From Marmoricola sp. Leaf446 (lineage in GTDB: Bacteria > Actinomycetota > Actinomycetes > Propionibacteriales > Nocardioidaceae), in NCBI RefSeq assembly GCF_001424755.1, contig NZ_LMRF01000005.1:299443-363442 (forward strand): a stretch of 64,000 nt of DNA. Reading direction: 5' to 3'. The notes below the pieces were generated by a model. That model saw only the letters and a program-made list of their open reading frames with translations. It was not told the origin of the DNA and did no database searches. The translations under genes were made by a program, and so were the position numbers. The stretch's first letter is position 1; each line of letters opens with the position of its first letter. Positions 16,862 through 26,038 of the stretch are shown here, one piece after another.

Positions 16862-18052
16862 ATGCCGGCGACCCGCGTGCTCCCCACCGAGGAGGCCACC
16901 GCGCTCCTCGGTCTGACCCGCGACCTGTGCGAGGGCGAGCTGCTGCCCCGGGTGGCCGAGGCGGAGGCGACCGAGACCTTCCCGCGCGAGGTGTTCCGCA
17001 CCCTCGGGCGAGCCGGCCTGCTCGGGCTGCCGTACGACGAGGAGCTGGGCGGCGGCGGCCAGCCCTACGAGGTCTACCTGCAGGTCGTCGAGGAGATCGC
17101 GAGCGTCTGGGCGAGCGTCGGCGTGGGCGTCAGCGTCCACGCGCTGTCGTGCTTCGGCCTCGCCACGGCCGGCACCGAGGAGCAGCAGCAGCGCTGGCTG
17201 CCCGACATGCTCGGCGGCGAGCTGCTCGGCGCCTACTGCCTCTCCGAGGCCCACGCCGGCTCCGACCCGAGCGCGATGCGCACCCGCGCCCGGCGCGAGG
17301 GCGACGACTACGTGGTCGACGGCGCCAAGGCGTGGACCACCCACGGCGGCCAGGCCGACTTCTACAAGCTGATGGCCCGCACCTCGGACGAGCGCAACGG
17401 CATCTCGTGCTTCCTGGTGCCTGCCGACACCGCGGGCCTCGAGGCCGACCCGCCGGAGAAGAAGATGGGCCTGACCGGCTCGGCCACCGCCACGATGCGC
17501 TTCGAGGGCGCCCGGGTGCCGGCGGACCGGCTGCTCGGGGCCGAGGGCGACGGGCTCAGGATCGCGCTGTCCGGGCTCGACGCCGGCCGGCTCGGCATCG
17601 CCGCGGTGGCGGTCGGGCTGGCCCAGGGGGCGCTCGACCACGCCGTGGCCTACGCGAAGGAGCGCCAGCAGTTCGGCCGGCGGATCATCGACTTCCAGGG
17701 TCTCGGCTTCCTGCTGGCCGACATGGAGGCCGCGGTGGCGAGCAGCCGGGCGACCTACCTCCACGCGGCGCGGCTCAAGGACCGGGGCCTGCCCTTCTCG
17801 CGCGAGGCCTCGGTGGCCAAGCTCGTCGCCACGGACGCCGCGATGAAGGTGACCACCGACGCGGTGCAGGTGCTCGGTGGCTACGGCTACACCCGCGACT
17901 TCCCGGTCGAGCGCTTCATGCGCGAGGCCAAGGTGACCCAGATCTTCGAGGGCACCAACCAGATCCAGCGCATGGTCATCGCCCGGTCGCTCGCGCAGGG
18001 CGGCACCGGTGCGCTGCTGACCGACCCCACCCCTCCGAGAGGCACCGCATGA
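16862..18052 (+). CDS. acyl-CoA dehydrogenase
   Basis: A 396-residue FAD-dependent acyl-CoA dehydrogenase catalysing the first oxidation of beta-oxidation or branched-chain acyl-CoA breakdown. Typical signatures are [16 protein letters not shown] (FAD/substrate), [10 protein letters not shown], the [12 protein letters not shown] segment and the C-terminal [19 protein letters not shown]. The catalytic glutamate is likely in IFEGTNQIQ. Chain-length preference cannot be told. It overlaps the next gene by 4 nt (ATGA), so an operon is likely. Confidence 0.93.
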   Translation: MPATRVLPTEEATALLGLTRDLCEGELLPRVAEAEATETFPREVFRTLGRAGLLGLPYDEELGGGGQPYEVYLQVVEEIASVWASVGVGVSVHALSCFGLATAGTEEQQQRWLPDMLGGELLGAYCLSEAHAGSDPSAMRTRARREGDDYVVDGAKAWTTHGGQADFYKLMARTSDERNGISCFLVPADTAGLEADPPEKKMGLTGSATATMRFEGARVPADRLLGAEGDGLRIALSGLDAGRLGIAAVAVGLAQGALDHAVAYAKERQQFGRRIIDFQGLGFLLADMEAAVASSRATYLHAARLKDRGLPFSREASVAKLVATDAAMKVTTDAVQVLGGYGYTRDFPVERFMREAKVTQIFEGTNQIQRMVIARSLAQGGTGALLTDPTPPRGTA

Positions 18053-18978
18053 GCACCCCCACCCGCACGCCCGACCTCGCCCGGTTCGGCCCCGACGACC
18101 TGCCCGACCTGACCGGCAGGCGGGTCGTGGTGACCGGCGCCAACTCCGGCATCGGGTTCCACGCCGCGAAGGCGTACGCCGCCCACGGCGCCCACGTCAC
18201 GCTGGCCTGCCGCAACCTCGACTCCGCCCGCGAGGCGCAGGGCCGGGTCACCGGCGACACCGCCGTGGCCGAGCTCGACCTCGCGTCGCAGGCCTCGGTC
18301 GAGGCGTTCGCCGACGCCTGGCAGGGCCCGCTCGACCTGCTCGTGGCCAACGCCGGCGTGATGACGCCGCCGCGCTACCGCGAGACCGCCGACGGCCACG
18401 AGCTGCAGTTCGGCACCAACCACCTCGGTCATTTCGCGCTGACCGGCCGGCTGCTGCCGCGGCTGCTCGAGGCCGACGCCCCGCGCGTGGTCGCGGTGTC
18501 CTCGATCGCCCACCACCGCGGCGACGACTCCGTGCTCGAGGGCAACCCGCGGGCGACGTACAGCTCCAACAAGGCCTACGGCAACTCCAAGCTGGCCAAC
18601 CTGCTCTTCGCCCACGAGCTGCAGCGTCGCGCCACCGCGGCGGGCAGCCGGCTCACCGTCACCGCCTGCCACCCCGGCGTCTCCAACACCGGCCTGGTGA
18701 CCAGCCCCGACGGGCTCGGCTCGCTGCCCGGCGTCAAGCAGCTCGCCCCGCTCGTGATGCCGCTGGTCGTGCAGTCCTCGAAGGCCGGCGCCAACCCGAC
18801 GCTGTGGGCGGCGACGTACGCCGCTCCCGGCTCCTACACCGGTCCCACCGGGCTGATGGAGAGCCGCGGTCGGCTGGGCGAGGCCAAGCAGAGCCGGTGG
18901 GCCCGCGACGAGGCGCTGGCCGCCCGGCTGTGGGACGTCTCGGTCGAGCTGACCGGGGTCTCGCCCGAGCTCGGCTGA
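18049..18978 (+). CDS. short-chain dehydrogenase/reductase (retinol-dehydrogenase-like SDR)
   Basis: A 309-residue classical SDR. The cofactor motif is [18 protein letters not shown] (TGxxxGIG), followed by NAGVM, the catalytic serine in VAVSSIAHH and the YxxxK pair in [10 protein letters not shown]. The loop [15 protein letters not shown] is typical of the WWOX/retinol dehydrogenase-like branch. It oxidises or reduces an alcohol/ketone with NADP(H); the substrate is unknown. It is translationally coupled to the acyl-CoA dehydrogenase, suggesting a shared role in lipid or terpenoid catabolism. Confidence 0.9.
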   Translation: MSTPTRTPDLARFGPDDLPDLTGRRVVVTGANSGIGFHAAKAYAAHGAHVTLACRNLDSAREAQGRVTGDTAVAELDLASQASVEAFADAWQGPLDLLVANAGVMTPPRYRETADGHELQFGTNHLGHFALTGRLLPRLLEADAPRVVAVSSIAHHRGDDSVLEGNPRATYSSNKAYGNSKLANLLFAHELQRRATAAGSRLTVTACHPGVSNTGLVTSPDGLGSLPGVKQLAPLVMPLVVQSSKAGANPTLWAATYAAPGSYTGPTGLMESRGRLGEAKQSRWARDEALAARLWDVSVELTGVSPELG

Positions 18979-19069
18979 GCCCGCTGCCGGGGCCGTCGAG
19001 GTCCCGGCAGCCCGGGCGAATGGTGCGAAAACCGTGCACCGGCGTCCCGCGCGGCGCACGCTGGAGCGC

Positions 19070-20197
19070 ATGACCTCTCGTGGACGCTCCCCCCGCGCCG
19101 CCCGCTGGGCCGCCGTCGCGGCGACGGCCGCCCTGGCCCTGCTGGGCTCGCTCGTCGCCCCGCCGATCGCGGGCGCCGAGGCCCGACCCACCGCCGGCGC
19201 CGCCGCGCTGACCGCCGCCGACGGTGCGACGAACCCGTTGGCGGGCCGCCGGTGGGGTGTCTACAAGGGCAACGGCGACCAGTCCTGGGCGCCGTACGTC
19301 AAGGCGACGGGCACCGAGAAGGCGCTGCTCGGCAAGATCGCGCTGCGCCCGAAAGCCAAGTGGTTCGGGGCGTGGATCCCCAGCTCCGACATCGGCCGCA
19401 CCGTCGACGCCTACATCGCCAACGCCACCGGCGGCGACCCCGAGGTGCTGGTGCAGATGACGGTGTTCCGGATGACGCCGTGGGAGCACGAGGCGTGCCG
19501 GCGGCTGCCCACCGCGGCCGAGCAGGCGTCGTACAAGCAGTGGGTCGACCGGTTCGCCGCCGCCGTCGGCGACGCCCACGTCGCGCTGGTGCTGCAGCCC
19601 GACGGCCCCTTCGCGCAGTGCGTCCCGGGACGGTCGCTCGTCCCCTCGCGGCTGATCGCCTACTCCGCCAGGAAGTTCTCGGCGCTCCCGAACACCGCGG
19701 TCTACATCGACGGCGGTGCCTCGGACTGGCCCGAGGACGACCCCGCCGCGGCGGTGGACTTCCTCGTCCCGGCCGGCATCGCCCACACCCGCGGCTTCGC
19801 GCTCAACTCCACGCACTACACCTCGGTGGGCAGCGACATCGCCTACGGCGCCGCCATGGTCGAGGAGCTGGCCCGCCGCGGCATCCCGGGCAAGCACTTC
19901 GTGGTCGACACCGCCAAGAACGGCAAGCCCTTCACCTGGAAGCAGCGGCGCAGCAGCAACTTCGACAACTCCCCGGTCTGCCGCTCACGCACCGACACCC
20001 GCTGCGTCACGCTCGGCATCCCCCCGACCGTCGACGTCACCAACGCCAGGTGGGGGCTGTCCGCGACCAACCGCGCCTCGGCCGGCAGGCTCGTCGACGG
20101 CTTCCTCTGGTTCGGCCGGCCCTGGCTCTACATGCAGGCCGACCCGTTCGTGAAGAGCCGCGCGCTCCAGCTCGTGCGCACCTCGCCCTGGCACTGA
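19070..20197 (+). CDS. secreted glycoside hydrolase family 6 protein
   Basis: A 375-residue exported protein: an Arg-rich N-terminus and hydrophobic core ending near IAGAEA form a signal peptide, and a single GH6 (cellulase) domain follows. Signatures are VYIDGGASDW (GH6 YxDxGxxxW strand with a catalytic-acid-network Asp), GFALNSTHYTS, KHFVVDTAKNGKP, and the C-terminal GFLWFGRPW. GH6 enzymes are endoglucanases or cellobiohydrolases acting on beta-1,4-glucans; no carbohydrate-binding module is attached. It ends at a strong hairpin shared with the convergent tRNA-Leu gene. Confidence 0.85.
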   Translation: MTSRGRSPRAARWAAVAATAALALLGSLVAPPIAGAEARPTAGAAALTAADGATNPLAGRRWGVYKGNGDQSWAPYVKATGTEKALLGKIALRPKAKWFGAWIPSSDIGRTVDAYIANATGGDPEVLVQMTVFRMTPWEHEACRRLPTAAEQASYKQWVDRFAAAVGDAHVALVLQPDGPFAQCVPGRSLVPSRLIAYSARKFSALPNTAVYIDGGASDWPEDDPAAAVDFLVPAGIAHTRGFALNSTHYTSVGSDIAYGAAMVEELARRGIPGKHFVVDTAKNGKPFTWKQRRSSNFDNSPVCRSRTDTRCVTLGIPPTVDVTNARWGLSATNRASAGRLVDGFLWFGRPWLYMQADPFVKSRALQLVRTSPWH

Positions 20198-20227
20198 GGC
20201 CGCACCCCCGACCCCCTGGAAACAGTG

Positions 20228-20259
20228 GAGCCCCCGACCGGTGACCCGGTCGGGGGCTC
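20228..20259. terminator. bidirectional hairpin terminator
   Basis: GAGCCCCCGACCG and CGGTCGGGGGCTC form a 13-bp GC-rich stem with a short loop, between the GH6 gene (+) and the convergent tRNA-Leu (-). On the minus strand it is followed by CACTGTTTCC. It probably stops transcription from both sides. Confidence 0.75.
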
Positions 20260-20277
20260 TGCTGGTGCTGCAGACGG

Positions 20278-20361
20278 TGCGCGAGGGGGGAGTTGAACCC
20301 CCACGCCCTTTCGGGCACACGGACCTGAACCGTGCGCGTCTGCCTATTCCGCCACTCGCGC
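20278..20361 (-). tRNA. tRNA-Leu (anticodon CAG)
   Basis: A long-variable-arm tRNA. The acceptor arms GCGCGAG and CTCGCGC pair fully, the anticodon loop reads TTCAGGT (anticodon CAG), the variable stem is TGCCCGAAAGGGCG, and the T arm contains GGTTCAACTCC. The 3' CCA is not encoded (the genomic bases after the discriminator are CCG). Confidence 0.96.
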
Positions 20362-20480
20362 GTGAAGCAGGCGTCAGGTTATCCCACGCCCGGCCCGCCG
20401 CCCAAACCGGCCCCGGGCGGGCCCACCCCGACCGCTACGATCACCATTCCGCGTCCCGAGCATGGTGGAGAGGAGTCGGC

Positions 20481-21200
20481 ATGAGTGCGTTGCAGCGCTT
20501 CGAGAACAAGCTCGAGCAGCTGGTCTCCGGCGTCTTCGCCCGCACCTTCCGCAGCGCGGTGCAGCCGGTCGAGATCGCCTCCGCGCTCGCGCGCGAGGTC
20601 GACAACTCCGCCCAGATCCTCAGCCGCGACCGCCGCCTGGTGCCCAACGACTTCCACGTCGAGCTGGCCGACACCGACCACGAGCGGCTCGACGCGCTCG
20701 GCCCGCAGCTGACCCGCGAGCTGACCGAGATGCTGCGCGAGCACGCGGCCGACCAGTCCTACGTCTTCACCGGCCCGGTCTCGATCACCCTGGAGCAGGC
20801 CGACGACCTCACCACGGGCCGGTTCCGGGTCCGCAGCGCCTCCCACTCCAGCTCCCGGCTGGCCGGCGGCGACCCCACCCCCACCGCCGTGCGCCGCGCC
20901 ACGGCCGCGCTGGTGCTCAACGGCGAGGCGGTGCCGCTGTCCCCGCCCGGGCTGGTGCTGGGCCGGGGCAACGACGCCGACCTGCGCATCGACGACCCGG
21001 GCGTCTCGCGGCGCCACGCCGAGATCCGGGTGGAGGCGCCGCAGGAGCCCGACGGCGAGCCGCGCGTCTCGGTCATCGACCTGGGCAGCACCAACGGAGT
21101 GTCGGTCAACGGCAAGCGCGTCGAGCAGGCGAGGCTCACCGACGGTGCCACCATCAGGATCGGCACCACGACCATGTCCCTGCGGCTGCGACAAGGATGA
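20481..21200 (+). CDS. fhaA: FHA-domain protein FhaA (DUF3662 + FHA)
   Basis: A 239-residue protein at the head of the kinase/cell-wall operon. Residues ~1-115 are the DUF3662 domain (ALQRFENKLEQLVSGVFARTFRSAVQPVEIA). Residues ~150-235 form an FHA phosphothreonine-binding domain with LVLGRGNDADLRI, SRRHAEI and GSTNGVSVNG. In mycobacteria FhaA binds phosphorylated MviN and links the PknA/PknB kinases to peptidoglycan precursor flipping. AGGAG lies 6 nt before the ATG. The linker is shorter than in the M. tuberculosis protein. Confidence 0.93.
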   Translation: MSALQRFENKLEQLVSGVFARTFRSAVQPVEIASALAREVDNSAQILSRDRRLVPNDFHVELADTDHERLDALGPQLTRELTEMLREHAADQSYVFTGPVSITLEQADDLTTGRFRVRSASHSSSRLAGGDPTPTAVRRATAALVLNGEAVPLSPPGLVLGRGNDADLRIDDPGVSRRHAEIRVEAPQEPDGEPRVSVIDLGSTNGVSVNGKRVEQARLTDGATIRIGTTTMSLRLRQG

Positions 21201-21207
21201 GCCCTAG

Positions 21208-21699
21208 TTGTCCGAGCTGACTCTCGTCCTGATCCGCTTCGCCTACCTCGCGATCCTGTGGATCCTGGTGCTCTCGTGCATCTCGGTGATCCGCTCCGAC
21301 ATGTTCGGGGCCCGGGTCGCCCGCGAGGGCGCGCGTGGCGGCGGCCGGCAGCGTCCGGACCGCGGCGAGAAGCGGGCCCGGTCCAAGCCGGCCAAGCCGC
21401 GGCGCGGGGCCCCGACCCAGGTCGTCATCGTCGAGGGCGGCAACCAGGGCGAGACCGTGTCGCTCCAGGACGCCCCGCTGCTGATCGGCCGGGGCAACGA
21501 CGCCGCCATCCGGCTCGACGACGACTACGCCTCGACCCGTCACGCACGCATCGCCAGCTCCGGCGAGCAGTGGTACGTCGAGGACCTCGGCTCGACCAAC
21601 GGCACCTACGTCGGCACCAGCCGCATCACCCAGCCCACCGCGATCCAGCTCGGCACCCGGGTCCGCATCGGCAAGACCGTGCTGGAGCTGCGCAAGTGA
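21208..21699 (+). CDS. fhaB: FHA-domain membrane protein FhaB/FipA
   Basis: A 163-residue protein with an N-terminal transmembrane helix (about 6-25, FAYLAILWILVLSCISVI), a short basic linker, and a C-terminal FHA domain with LIGRGNDAAIRL, STRHARI and GSTNGTYVG. The mycobacterial homologue FipA/FhaB helps stabilise FtsZ-FtsQ interaction and is phosphorylated by PknA. Translation starts at TTG (21208), 7 nt after the fhaA stop, with AAGGATG upstream. Confidence 0.9.
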   Translation: MSELTLVLIRFAYLAILWILVLSCISVIRSDMFGARVAREGARGGGRQRPDRGEKRARSKPAKPRRGAPTQVVIVEGGNQGETVSLQDAPLLIGRGNDAAIRLDDDYASTRHARIASSGEQWYVEDLGSTNGTYVGTSRITQPTAIQLGTRVRIGKTVLELRK

Positions 21700-21706
21700 G
21701 TCGTCG

Positions 21707-23146
21707 ATGAGGCTGCGCTACGCCGCGTTCTCCGACGTCGGGAGGGTGCGCAAGGACAACCAGGACTCCGGGTACGCCGGCCCCCACCTGCTCGTCGTGG
21801 CCGACGGGGTGGGCGGCTCGGCGCGCGGCGACGTGGCCAGCGCCGAGACCGTCGAGGTGCTGCGCCGCCTCGACACCCCGCCGGGCGACGACGTCCTCGG
21901 GGCGCTGGCCGGTGCCATCCACCTCAGCCACGACCGGATCGCCGAGCTGGTGGCCGCCGACCCGTCGCTGGAGGGCACCAGCACCACCGTGACCGCGCTG
22001 GTCCTCGACGGCGACCGGATCGCGGTCGGCCACGTCGGCGACAGCCGCGGCTACCTGCTCCGCGACGGCACCCTGGCGCAGCTGACCACCGACCACACCT
22101 TCGTGCAGAGCCTGGTCGACGAGGGCCGCATCACCGAGGACGAGGCGCGCGTCCACCCGCACCGTAACCTGATCCTGCGGGCGGTCGACGGCGTCCACGA
22201 GCCCGAGCCCGACGTCTTCACCCTCGAGGTCGCCCCCGGCGACCGCATCCTGCTGTGCTCCGACGGGGCGTCGGGGGTGCTCACCGACGAGCAGCTGAGC
22301 CGCCTCCTGGCCGAGGGCACGCCCGACAGCGCGGCGTACTCCCTCGTCGACCGCTCGCTGGACGCCGGCAGCTCCGACAACGTCACCGTCGTCGTGGCCG
22401 ACCTCGTCGAGGACGACGCGGTCGACGACCCCGAGACCCACGCGGCGGCCACCACCGGCCCGATGCTGGTAGGCGCCGCGGCCGAGGGGGCCCGCAGCCG
22501 CGGCCCCGGCGGCCCGGTCCCCGGCGCCCGCGACACCGGCGAGCTGGAGCCGGTCGGCGACACCGCGCCGATGGCCGTCGAGGCGCGCCGCGGGTCGGAC
22601 CGGTCCGCCGGGCACCACGACGACGACCTCGATCCCGAGGAGGCCCGCTACGCCCCGCGTCCGCCCAAGCGGTTCGCCTGGGCCCGCCGTGCCGTCCTCG
22701 GGCTGGTGCTCCTGCTCGCCCTGGCGCTGATCGCGGTCGCGGCCTACCGCTGGACCCAGGACCAGTACTACGTCGGCGAGGACGCCCAGACCGTCGCGAT
22801 CTACCGCGGCATCGAGGCCGACGTCCCCGGGCTGTCCACGCACCGGGTCCAGGAGCCCAGCGAGCTGCGCCTGGACGACCTGCCCGACGCCTACGCCCGC
22901 GAGGTCAGCGAGGGGATCAGCGCGAGCAGCCTGGCCGACGCCCGCGACATCGTGCAGCGGCTCGAGCGCCGGGTCACCTGCCCCGACCCCGCGCCCAGCC
23001 CCAGCCCGTCGGCGAGCCCGAGCGGGACCGCGTCACCGCGCCCGTCGGCCCGCCCCAGCCCGTCGCGCACGCCCTCGACCAGCGCCTCGGCGAGCCCGTC
23101 GGCCGGCGCCACCACCCCGGCGCTGTGCACCGAGGCCGATGAGTAG
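21707..23146 (+). CDS. pstP: PP2C-type Ser/Thr protein phosphatase PstP
   Basis: A 479-residue membrane phosphatase that reverses PknA/PknB phosphorylation. The cytoplasmic PP2C domain (about 1-240) has the metal-binding motifs GRVRKDNQDSG, VVADGVGG, GDSRGYL, CSDGASG and SSDNVTVVV. A flexible linker, one transmembrane helix (VLGLVLLLALALIAVAAY) and an extracytoplasmic region ending in a Pro/Ser-rich tail follow. The gene overlaps rodA by 8 nt. Confidence 0.95.
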   Translation: MRLRYAAFSDVGRVRKDNQDSGYAGPHLLVVADGVGGSARGDVASAETVEVLRRLDTPPGDDVLGALAGAIHLSHDRIAELVAADPSLEGTSTTVTALVLDGDRIAVGHVGDSRGYLLRDGTLAQLTTDHTFVQSLVDEGRITEDEARVHPHRNLILRAVDGVHEPEPDVFTLEVAPGDRILLCSDGASGVLTDEQLSRLLAEGTPDSAAYSLVDRSLDAGSSDNVTVVVADLVEDDAVDDPETHAAATTGPMLVGAAAEGARSRGPGGPVPGARDTGELEPVGDTAPMAVEARRGSDRSAGHHDDDLDPEEARYAPRPPKRFAWARRAVLGLVLLLALALIAVAAYRWTQDQYYVGEDAQTVAIYRGIEADVPGLSTHRVQEPSELRLDDLPDAYAREVSEGISASSLADARDIVQRLERRVTCPDPAPSPSPSASPSGTASPRPSARPSPSRTPSTSASASPSAGATTPALCTEADE

Positions 23147-24548
23147 CCCCGGCCCCTCCACCGCGTCCCGCGGCTCCGGCTTCGTGCACCGCCGCCGCCG
23201 CGGTGCCGAGCTGGTGCTGCTCCTGCTCAGCCTGGTCGTCGGCGTCGGGGCGTACGCCGCGGTGGGGCTCGGCGTCGACGGCACGCTGCCCGTCGACCTG
23301 CTGACCCACGGGCTGTGGCTGACGGTGCTGCTGCTGGGCTGCCACGTCGTGCTGCGCCGGTTCGCGGCGTACGCCGACCCGGTGCTGCTGCCGATCGTCG
23401 GGGCCCTCAACGGGCTCGGCCTGGCGATGATCCACCGCATCGACCTCGGCCGGCAGGCCCGCAACCCGGACGCTGCCGCCTTCGCCTCCACCCAGCTGAT
23501 CTGGATGACGCTCGGCGCGATCCTGTTCGCCACCGTGCTCGTCGTGCTGCGCGACCACCGCCGGCTGCAGGCCTTCACCTACACCGCCGGGCTGGCCGCG
23601 ATCGTGCTGCTGCTGCTCCCGCTGGTGCCGGGCCTGGGCCGCACCATCAACGGTTCGCGCATCTGGATCGGCATCGGCCCGCTGAGCTTCCAGCCCGGTG
23701 AGGTGGCCAAGGTGCTGCTGGTCGTGGCGTTCGCCGGCTACCTCGTGCTGCACCGCGACGCGCTCGCGCTGGCCGGGCGCCGGCTGCTCTTCGTCGACCT
23801 GCCGCGCGGCCGCGACCTCGGCCCGATCCTCGGCATGTGGCTGGTCTCGCTGGGCATCCTGGTCTTCCAGCGCGACCTCGGCTCCTCGCTGCTCTTCTTC
23901 GGCCTGTTCCTGGTGATGCTCTACGTCGCCACCGAGCGACCGGGCTGGCTGGTGGTCGGCGGCTCGATGTTCGCGGTCGGCGCCTACCTCGGCTACCTGT
24001 CGCTGGGCCACGTGCAGACCCGCGTCGCGGCCTGGCTGGACCCCTTCGACCCCGACGTCAACGCCTACCAGCTGGTGCAGGGCCTCTACGGCATGGGCTG
24101 GGGCGGCCTCGTGGGCCGCGGGCTCGGCCAGGGCCAGCCGCAGATCACGCCGCTGGGCTTCTCGGACTTCATCATCGCCTCGATGGGCGAGGAGCTCGGG
24201 CTGACCGGCGTGATGGCGATCATCCTGCTCTACGGCATCTTGGTGGAGCGCGCGCTGCGCACCGCCCTGATCTGCCGCGACAACTTCGGCAAGCTGATGG
24301 CCACCGGCCTCGGCGTGGTCTTCGCGCTCCAGGTCTTCGTCGTGATCGGCGGGGTGACCCGGCTGATCCCGCTGACCGGCCTGACCACGCCGTTCCTGTC
24401 CCAGGGCGGCTCCAGCCTGGTCGCCAACTGGGCGATCGTGGCGCTGCTGCTGCGCATCTCCGACCAGGCCCGTCGTCCCCCGCCCGAGCTGGTGGCCGGC
24501 GACGACGAGCTCGACTCCGACGCGACCCAGGTGGTGAACCTGCGGTGA
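23139..24548 (+). CDS. rodA: SEDS peptidoglycan glycosyltransferase RodA
   Basis: A 469-residue multi-pass SEDS protein (about 10-12 helices), placed directly before the class B PBP gene as in other Actinobacteria. Conserved family segments include INGSRIWIGIGPLSFQPGEVAK, the QRDLGSSLLFFG stretch with the essential Asp, the DFIIASMGEELG loop and GLTTPFLSQGGSSLVANW. It polymerises lipid II into glycan strands for wall elongation with PbpA. It overlaps pbpA by 4 nt. Confidence 0.95.
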   Translation: MSSPGPSTASRGSGFVHRRRRGAELVLLLLSLVVGVGAYAAVGLGVDGTLPVDLLTHGLWLTVLLLGCHVVLRRFAAYADPVLLPIVGALNGLGLAMIHRIDLGRQARNPDAAAFASTQLIWMTLGAILFATVLVVLRDHRRLQAFTYTAGLAAIVLLLLPLVPGLGRTINGSRIWIGIGPLSFQPGEVAKVLLVVAFAGYLVLHRDALALAGRRLLFVDLPRGRDLGPILGMWLVSLGILVFQRDLGSSLLFFGLFLVMLYVATERPGWLVVGGSMFAVGAYLGYLSLGHVQTRVAAWLDPFDPDVNAYQLVQGLYGMGWGGLVGRGLGQGQPQITPLGFSDFIIASMGEELGLTGVMAIILLYGILVERALRTALICRDNFGKLMATGLGVVFALQVFVVIGGVTRLIPLTGLTTPFLSQGGSSLVANWAIVALLLRISDQARRPPPELVAGDDELDSDATQVVNLR

Positions 24549-26038
24549 ACCGCCCCATCCGCGCGATGTCCGTGGGCTGCCTGCTGCTCTTCGCGGCGCT
24601 GCTGCTCAACGCCACCTACGTGCAGTACTGGCAGGCCGACGACCTGACCTCGCTGTCCGAGCACCCCGACAACATCCGGGTGCGCGACGCCGAGTTCGCC
24701 CGCGAGCGCGGCTCGATCCTGGTCCGCGGCCGGGCCGTCGCCGAGAGCAACCCCTCCGACGACGCCTACGAGTTCCAGCGCACCTACCCCCGCGCCCTGC
24801 AGTACGCCCACCTCACCGGCTACTTCACCCGCGACAACGGCCTCGGCGGCGTCGAGGCGACGCGCAACTCGATCCTGTCGGGCAGCGACTCCGCCCTCTT
24901 CGTCAACCGGGTGGTCGACCTCGCCGACAACGAGGACCCCAAGGGCGGCAGCGTCAGCCTCACCATCGACCCGCAGGCCCAGCAGGCGGCGTACGACGGG
25001 CTGCAGGCGCTCGGCGACGACGTACAGGGCTCCGTGGTGGCGATCGAGCCCAGCACCGGCAAGATCCTCGCGATGGTCTCCAACCCGACCTTCGACCCCA
25101 ACCGCCTCGCGACCCACGACTTCAGCGCGGCGGGCGCGTACAAGACCCGGCTGCTCGAGGGCGGTGGCGCCTCGCCGCTGAACAACAAGGCGATCGAGGG
25201 CGTGCTGCCCCCCGGCTCGACCTTCAAGCTGGTCACGGCGGCTGCGGCGCTGGAGTCCGGCGACTACGACCCGGAGAGCTCGGTGCCCGGCGGCGCCCGG
25301 CTCGACCTGCCCCAGACCAGCACCGACCTGATCAACGACGGTGGCGGCTCCTGCGGGGGCGAGGAGATCACGCTGACCCGCGCCCTCGAGGTCTCCTGCA
25401 ACGTCTCCTTCGGCTCGGTCGGCCTCGACCTCGGCGCGGACGCCCTGCGCGAGCAGGCCGAGAAGTTCGGCTTCGGCACCCGCACCTTCTCCGACCTCGA
25501 CGACGCGCTCACCCGCCAGGCGGTCAGCCGCTTCCCCGAGGACCCCGACGACCCGCAGACCGCGCTCTCGGCCATCGGTCAGTACGACGTCGCGGCCACC
25601 CCGCTGCAGATGGCGATGGTCGCGGCCGGGATCGCCAACGACGGCACCGTGATGCGGCCCTACCTCGTCGACGAGACCCTCTCGCCCAAGCTGGAGACCA
25701 TCGAGCGCACCGAGCCGGAGGAGATGCCCGACCAGCCCGCGATGGACGCGGCGTCGGCCCGCGACCTGCGCCAGATGATGGTCTCGGTGGTGGAGAACGG
25801 CACCGCCCGCACCGCCGCGATCCCCGGCGTCGAGGTCGGCGGCAAGACCGGCACCGCCCAGAGCGCGCCCGACCGGCCGCCGTACGCCTGGTTCGTCTCG
25901 CTCGCCCCGGCCCAGACCCCGTCGGTCGCCGTCGCCGTGCTGGTGCAGGACGCCGGCGTGGAGCGCAACGAGATCTCCGGCTCCGGCCTGGCCGCCCCCG
26001 TGGCGCGCGCGGTGATGGAGGCGGTGGTCGGCCGGTGA
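24545..26038 (+). CDS. pbpA: class B penicillin-binding protein PbpA
   Basis: A 497-residue transpeptidase that cross-links glycan strands. It has an N-terminal membrane anchor (about 8-23), a non-catalytic pedestal domain and a transpeptidase domain with SxxK at S225-T-F-K228, SCN at 284-286 and KTG at 434-436. It works with the adjacent RodA. The start GTG overlaps the rodA stop (GTGA), which fixes the start. In mycobacteria the homologue is needed for cell division and is a PknB-pathway target. Confidence 0.95.
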   Translation: MNRPIRAMSVGCLLLFAALLLNATYVQYWQADDLTSLSEHPDNIRVRDAEFARERGSILVRGRAVAESNPSDDAYEFQRTYPRALQYAHLTGYFTRDNGLGGVEATRNSILSGSDSALFVNRVVDLADNEDPKGGSVSLTIDPQAQQAAYDGLQALGDDVQGSVVAIEPSTGKILAMVSNPTFDPNRLATHDFSAAGAYKTRLLEGGGASPLNNKAIEGVLPPGSTFKLVTAAAALESGDYDPESSVPGGARLDLPQTSTDLINDGGGSCGGEEITLTRALEVSCNVSFGSVGLDLGADALREQAEKFGFGTRTFSDLDDALTRQAVSRFPEDPDDPQTALSAIGQYDVAATPLQMAMVAAGIANDGTVMRPYLVDETLSPKLETIERTEPEEMPDQPAMDAASARDLRQMMVSVVENGTARTAAIPGVEVGGKTGTAQSAPDRPPYAWFVSLAPAQTPSVAVAVLVQDAGVERNEISGSGLAAPVARAVMEAVVGR